Below, piece after piece: positions 5,697 to 8,284 of a stretch of DNA of 8,284 nucleotides; the stretch's first letter is position 1; every line of letters starts with the position of its first letter. This DNA comes from CAYMLQ01 sp964390795 (GTDB lineage Bacteria; Verrucomicrobiota; Kiritimatiellia; RFP12; UBA1067). The DNA lies in the NCBI GenBank assembly GCA_964390795.1, contig CAYMLQ010000278.1:1-8284 (forward strand), read 5' to 3'. The translations under genes were made by a program, and so were the position numbers. A model generated the notes under the pieces. That model was not told the origin of the DNA. It saw only the letters and a program-made list of their open reading frames with translations, and searched no databases.

Positions 5697-5911
5697 CCGC
5701 CTTCTCTGCAAGCGGGAAATACGGCGGCGTAAAGGCCGCCAGCAACGGCCACAGCGGTGGCCTTCACGCCAATCGTGCCGGCGGGTGCCGGCTCGGGGCA
5801 CTGATGCGTCCGTCAACGGCGGGCGCGGACGGACAAACAACTTACGGAATAGTGAATGACAAAGTTACTTTTCAGAAATGGACAGGCGCCCGGCAGGGAG
5901 CCGTCCAGTGA
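5693..5911 (+). CDS. 72-residue protein of unknown function
   Basis: An ATG overlaps the previous stop (ATGA), and GGAGGAG ends six bases upstream, so translation is likely coupled. The product is glycine/alanine-rich at first (GKYGGVKAASNGHSGGLHAN), with a more protein-like end (GQTTYGIVNDKVTFQKW). I do not recognise it; there is no signal peptide or membrane segment. Much of the coding stretch is also a row of perfect hairpins (5723-5834), so selection may act on RNA or DNA structure as well as on the protein. The next gene starts 11 bases after its stop. Confidence 0.6.
   Translation: MTAFSASGKYGGVKAASNGHSGGLHANRAGGCRLGALMRPSTAGADGQTTYGIVNDKVTFQKWTGARQGAVQ
5723..5834 (+). other. Four tandem hairpins inside the small gene
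   Basis: GGCGGC/GCCGCC (5723-5740, 6-base loop), GGCCAC/GTGGCC (5747-5762, 4-base loop), GCCGGC/GCCGGC (5777-5792, 4-base loop) and GTCCGTC/GACGGAC (5808-5834, 13-base loop) follow one another, all perfect stems. The density is higher than in the flanking genes. The row could be an origin part, an mRNA-processing element between the upstream genes and parB, or a by-product of GC-rich codons. Confidence 0.45.
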
Positions 5912-5922
5912 GAGGATTAGTC

Positions 5923-7128
5923 ATGAAGGACCACATTGTGGATGCTGGCAAAGCCGCGCATGCGTCCGGACAGAATCCGGATGATTTGCGGGCGCTCGAA
6001 CAAATCGTCGAAATCGTCAGGCGGATCGACGGCGGGGCCGACAACCTCGGACTGGAGGAAAAGGTCGGGGAAATAAAGAGCGGCTGCCTCTTTGTTCTCA
6101 AAGCGGACAGGGTGGAATGGAGGTTCGAAAAGGCACTGGCGCTTGCAGACATTCTGAAGAAAGGCAGCCGAGAAGCCAAGGGATTCGCCGCAGGGATTTG
6201 CAAAGCCCTGCAGAGGGAGTTTCCGTTCGTTGCGGACATCCCGGTGGAACCCGCTCAAGGTGTCGCATGCCCGAACGCCGCAATGCGCGACATTCCGCCG
6301 CCTCACGAAAAAAAGAACGCGCCCGAGCCTCAGCCGGAGCAGCAGTCGCACGTAACCGGCGACGCGACTTACGGGGAAACTGTCCCCACCAAGGTGTCCG
6401 ACCTCAAGACGGAGGAGCCGTTCTCCACGCTCTTCCCCATCCGCGAAAAAACGGTGGAGGCGATCGCGGAGGACATGAGAGCGCACGGCTACGACCGGGC
6501 CAAGCCGGTCACCGTATGGGCCGGGCGCGGCGTGGTCATCGACGGGCACACCCGGCTGGCGGCAGCCAAGCGGGCGGGGCTCACGGAGATTCCCGTCGTG
6601 TTCCGGAAATTCGACGGCGAGGACGAGGCGCTCGAATACGCTATCCACGAGCAACGGAACCGCAGGAACTTGACGGACGCCGACATCATCCGCTTTGTTG
6701 CCGCGCTCGACAAGCGCCGCAGCCGTGGCAGAAACCACAGGGCCGAAGAAGCCCGAGAAGAAATCGCTTCATCCGAAGTTTATAAAACTTCTGCGGCGGA
6801 AACAGCCAAGCGGATCGGGGTGTCGAAGACGCGGGTCGAGAATGCGCGGGCGGTGTCCGACTCGAATGACGCGGCGTTGAAGGAGGCCGTGGCTACGGGA
6901 CAAATGAGTCTGCACAAAGCCGCGGTGAAGGCGCGGGCGGCGACGAGGCGGGTGAAACTGCCCGACCACGTCAAAGTCGCGGTGAAGATTGCAGCGGCGC
7001 TGAACACCCACACAGCCGAACTCAGGAGCTGCGGAAACTCGTACAAATGGGCGTGCGACATACTCGCCGACGTGTCAGCAAGGCTGCAGGAGGCGGCTAA
7101 GGCTCAGGGCACCGGGACGGCTGCCTGA
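5923..7128 (+). CDS. ParB/Spo0J-domain DNA-binding protein
   Basis: The 401-residue protein starts at ATG 5923, with AGAGGA six bases upstream, 11 bases after the previous stop; the in-frame ATG at 5878 overlaps the previous gene and lacks such a site. Residues about 1-145 are an N-terminal region I do not recognise, with a helical stretch (VEWRFEKALALADILKKG) and then a proline/glutamate-rich linker. The ParB N-terminal domain runs from about 154 to 240, with VVIDGHTRLAAAKRAG and its GHTR box at 208-211, where ParB proteins bind CTP. NRRNLTDADIIRF leads to a helix-turn-helix, SAAETAKRIGVSKTRVENAR (290-309). ParB proteins load on parS sites for DNA segregation; others on plasmids and phages are regulators or nucleases. 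No ParA is in the window, so a plain partition role is not proven. Confidence 0.85.
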   Translation: MKDHIVDAGKAAHASGQNPDDLRALEQIVEIVRRIDGGADNLGLEEKVGEIKSGCLFVLKADRVEWRFEKALALADILKKGSREAKGFAAGICKALQREFPFVADIPVEPAQGVACPNAAMRDIPPPHEKKNAPEPQPEQQSHVTGDATYGETVPTKVSDLKTEEPFSTLFPIREKTVEAIAEDMRAHGYDRAKPVTVWAGRGVVIDGHTRLAAAKRAGLTEIPVVFRKFDGEDEALEYAIHEQRNRRNLTDADIIRFVAALDKRRSRGRNHRAEEAREEIASSEVYKTSAAETAKRIGVSKTRVENARAVSDSNDAALKEAVATGQMSLHKAAVKARAATRRVKLPDHVKVAVKIAAALNTHTAELRSCGNSYKWACDILADVSARLQEAAKAQGTGTAA

Positions 7129-7146
7129 TTCGAGGCGGAGAAATCA

Positions 7147-7183
7147 CAGGCCCGCCTGTACCGCAAGGCTGCGGGCGGGCCTG
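7147..7183 (+). terminator. Candidate transcription terminator after parB
   Basis: CAGGCCCGCC (7147-7156) pairs perfectly with GGCGGGCCTG (7174-7183), a 10-base GC-rich stem starting 18 bases after the parB stop. The 17-base loop holds a further CCGC/GCGG option. There is no T run after it, so it may work with Rho or be an mRNA-stabilising hairpin. It probably marks the end of the replication operon. Confidence 0.55.
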
Positions 7184-7220
7184 CCACAGACCATGAACAC
7201 ATCTGTAAACATAGCCTGAC

Positions 7221-7241
7221 TGCCGCGTCACGTGCGCGGCA
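7221..7241. promoter_or_regulatory. 7-base dyad around CACGTG, possible ParB or recombinase site
   Basis: TGCCGCG (7221-7227) is complementary to CGCGGCA (7235-7241); the 7 bases between hold CACGTG (7229-7234), the core word of chromosomal parS sites. It lies 93 bases after the parB stop and 122 bases before the next gene. The flanks do not match the parS consensus. In the same gap are CAAC/GTTG (7240-7250), GTCCA/TGGAC (7267-7279) and GCCG/CGGC (7293-7307). No clear promoter was seen for the recombinase genes. Confidence 0.35.
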
Positions 7242-7362
7242 ACGGGGTTGCGTCTCAGGTGGAACAGTCCATTTTGGACATAACCGCAATGGGCCGGCGA
7301 GGTCGGCACCGGGTAAAAACACATCTTACGTTTTAGGAGTTTTATGACGAAGGCGAATTTTC

Positions 7363-7617
7363 ATGTCAGACGTAGTGAAGTTGAACGGCGCTGGCCCGGC
7401 CGGGCCATGCTCTGATTTGGCGCATCCGGCCCCTTGCAGCGATAATGATGCGCGGGCAATCACGCCCGAGGAGGCTGAAATGATCGGGAGTTTGGCGGAG
7501 ATCATCGTAGACTCGATGATTGTGCTTCAGCAAAAGCATGGGCTTGCGCCTAAGCAGATGCTCGATTTCTTTAATGGAAATCTGAAACTGAATGAGGACA
7601 AAGAGGTGTGCAAATGA
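7363..7617 (+). CDS. Small acidic protein of unknown function, coupled to the recombinase
   Basis: The 84-residue product starts at an ATG with GAAGG nine bases upstream and ends in an ATGA overlap with the recombinase start. Residues 1-30 look disordered, with a repeated A-P-C-S-D/G-P-C-S-D pattern. Residues 33-70 are helical: ITPEEAEMIGSLAEIIVDSM, then LAPKQMLDFFNG. I do not recognise a family. Small genes next to serine recombinases sometimes encode directionality factors, but nothing in the sequence proves this. A stronger AGGAG (7335-7339) serves a different frame (ATG 7344, 23 residues), which overlaps this start. Confidence 0.7.
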   Translation: MSDVVKLNGAGPAGPCSDLAHPAPCSDNDARAITPEEAEMIGSLAEIIVDSMIVLQQKHGLAPKQMLDFFNGNLKLNEDKEVCK

Positions 7618-8284
7618 AGCGGACAGTACTGTACCTGCGAGTATCGACCCAAGAACAAGTCGAGGGTACGTCTTTAGAGAGCCAGGAGCGCTCTTGCAAA
7701 GAATTTGCCTCGCACAACGACATCGAGATTGTGAGGACGTTCACGGACAGGGGCGAGTCGGCCAAAACCGCCGACCGTCCCGAATTCCAAAAAATGATCC
7801 GGTTCTCAACGGATCGGAAAAATAGGATCGATCATCTGTTGGTTTTCAGGTTGGACCGGCTTGCGCGAAACAGTCACGATTACGAGGTGTACAACTCCTT
7901 GTTGGCGAAGTTCGGGGTGTCCATCCGGAGTGCGACAGAACAGCTCTCCGACAGCCCAACGGGGCTGTTCGTCCGGACCGTACTCTCGGCGATGGCTCAG
8001 CTTGACAACGCTGTGAGAGGGCAGCGGGCCAAGGATGGAATGCTGAGGGTTGCGGAAAAAGGAGGCTGGGCCTTCAAAGCTCCGCTGGGGTACGTCTTGG
8101 GTCGGGATGCCGAAAGGCAGCCGATCTTGGTCGAGCATCCTACGCAAGGACCTGTGGTGCGTGCGATGTTCGAGCTGGCGGCCTCGGGCCTGCACACGCT
8201 TACGGATATCAAGATGACCATGAATAGACGAGGTTGGAAGGAGGTGTTTGGCACCACTCTCGGTCCGTCGACAACCTTCAATAT
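7614..8284 (+). CDS. Large serine recombinase (resolvase/integrase family), 3' truncated by window end
   Basis: The frame is open from ATG 7614 to the end, giving 223 residues. The resolvase domain is intact: YLRVSTQEQ (7-15) with the nucleophile S11 and R9, SLESQ (20-24), and VFRLDRLARN (77-86), the conserved arginine-rich active-site segment. TGLFVRTVLSAMAQLD (116-131) leads into the long helix. From about 150 the Recombinase domain follows (GWAFKAPLGYVLGRD, then ARGLHTL-like and MNRRGWK segments), which is what separates large integrase/transposase types from small resolvases. These enzymes cut both strands through a 5'-phosphoserine link and integrate or excise phages and mobile elements between att sites. 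The gene overlaps the small upstream gene by four bases. The C-terminal zinc ribbon/coiled-coil part lies outside the window. Confidence 0.92.
   Translation, partial: MKRTVLYLRVSTQEQVEGTSLESQERSCKEFASHNDIEIVRTFTDRGESAKTADRPEFQKMIRFSTDRKNRIDHLLVFRLDRLARNSHDYEVYNSLLAKFGVSIRSATEQLSDSPTGLFVRTVLSAMAQLDNAVRGQRAKDGMLRVAEKGGWAFKAPLGYVLGRDAERQPILVEHPTQGPVVRAMFELAASGLHTLTDIKMTMNRRGWKEVFGTTLGPSTTFN

Noticed and set aside
1..8284. tRNA or rRNA genes
   Set aside because: No T-arm GGTTCGA-type sequence sits in a cloverleaf, and no conserved rRNA segment was seen on either strand.

Overview
The window is GC-rich bacterial DNA and reads as part of an accessory or mobile element, not core chromosome. The bacterial assignment rests on strong Shine-Dalgarno sequences, 4-base stop/start overlaps and a textbook TTGACA-17-TATAGT promoter. 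The phylum cannot be fixed. The gene mix (stand-alone DUF3631 ATPase, IS1595-like zinc ribbon protein, ParB-like protein, large serine recombinase) would fit Planctomycetota or a similar GC-rich lineage, but that is only an impression.

Layout. Bases 1-72 are the last codons of an upstream gene. A 248-base gap follows, with a hairpin and TGTTAC repeats facing each other. On the minus strand, 321-1469 encodes a DUF3631 ATPase of the plasmid/phage helicase-primase type. Its upstream region (1470-1833) carries a probable minus-strand promoter and a row of small hairpins spaced about 20 bases apart by a recurring GTGA linker. This is the most striking non-coding structure in the window. All later genes are on the plus strand. 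At 1834-2718 lies an IS1595/ISXO2-type transposase relative that seems to have lost its catalytic acidic residues.

From 2776 a strong promoter overlapping a 6-base dyad starts what looks like one operon: XRE regulator (2835-3311), HUH rolling-circle Rep protein (3411-4199), a protein like the COG0212 branch of 5-formyltetrahydrofolate cyclo-ligases (4196-5020), a protein resembling the eIF2B/MtnA family with an arginine-rich tail (5034-5696), a 72-residue unknown (5693-5911) and a ParB-domain protein (5923-7128). From rep to parB the genes overlap by 4 bases or lie 11-13 bases apart, so they are probably made together. Rep, ParB and the divergent DUF3631 ATPase suggest replication and maintenance of the element. 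The two middle proteins both resemble members of the NagB/RpiA/CoA-transferase-like fold, and their presence in a replication operon is unexplained. They are the best candidate here for an undescribed system.

After a hairpin-rich gap (7129-7362), which includes a candidate terminator and a dyad containing CACGTG, come a small unknown gene (7363-7617) and a large serine recombinase (7614 to the window end, truncated) joined by an ATGA overlap. The recombinase probably integrates or excises the element. All functional calls come from motifs read by eye; no search or alignment was run.
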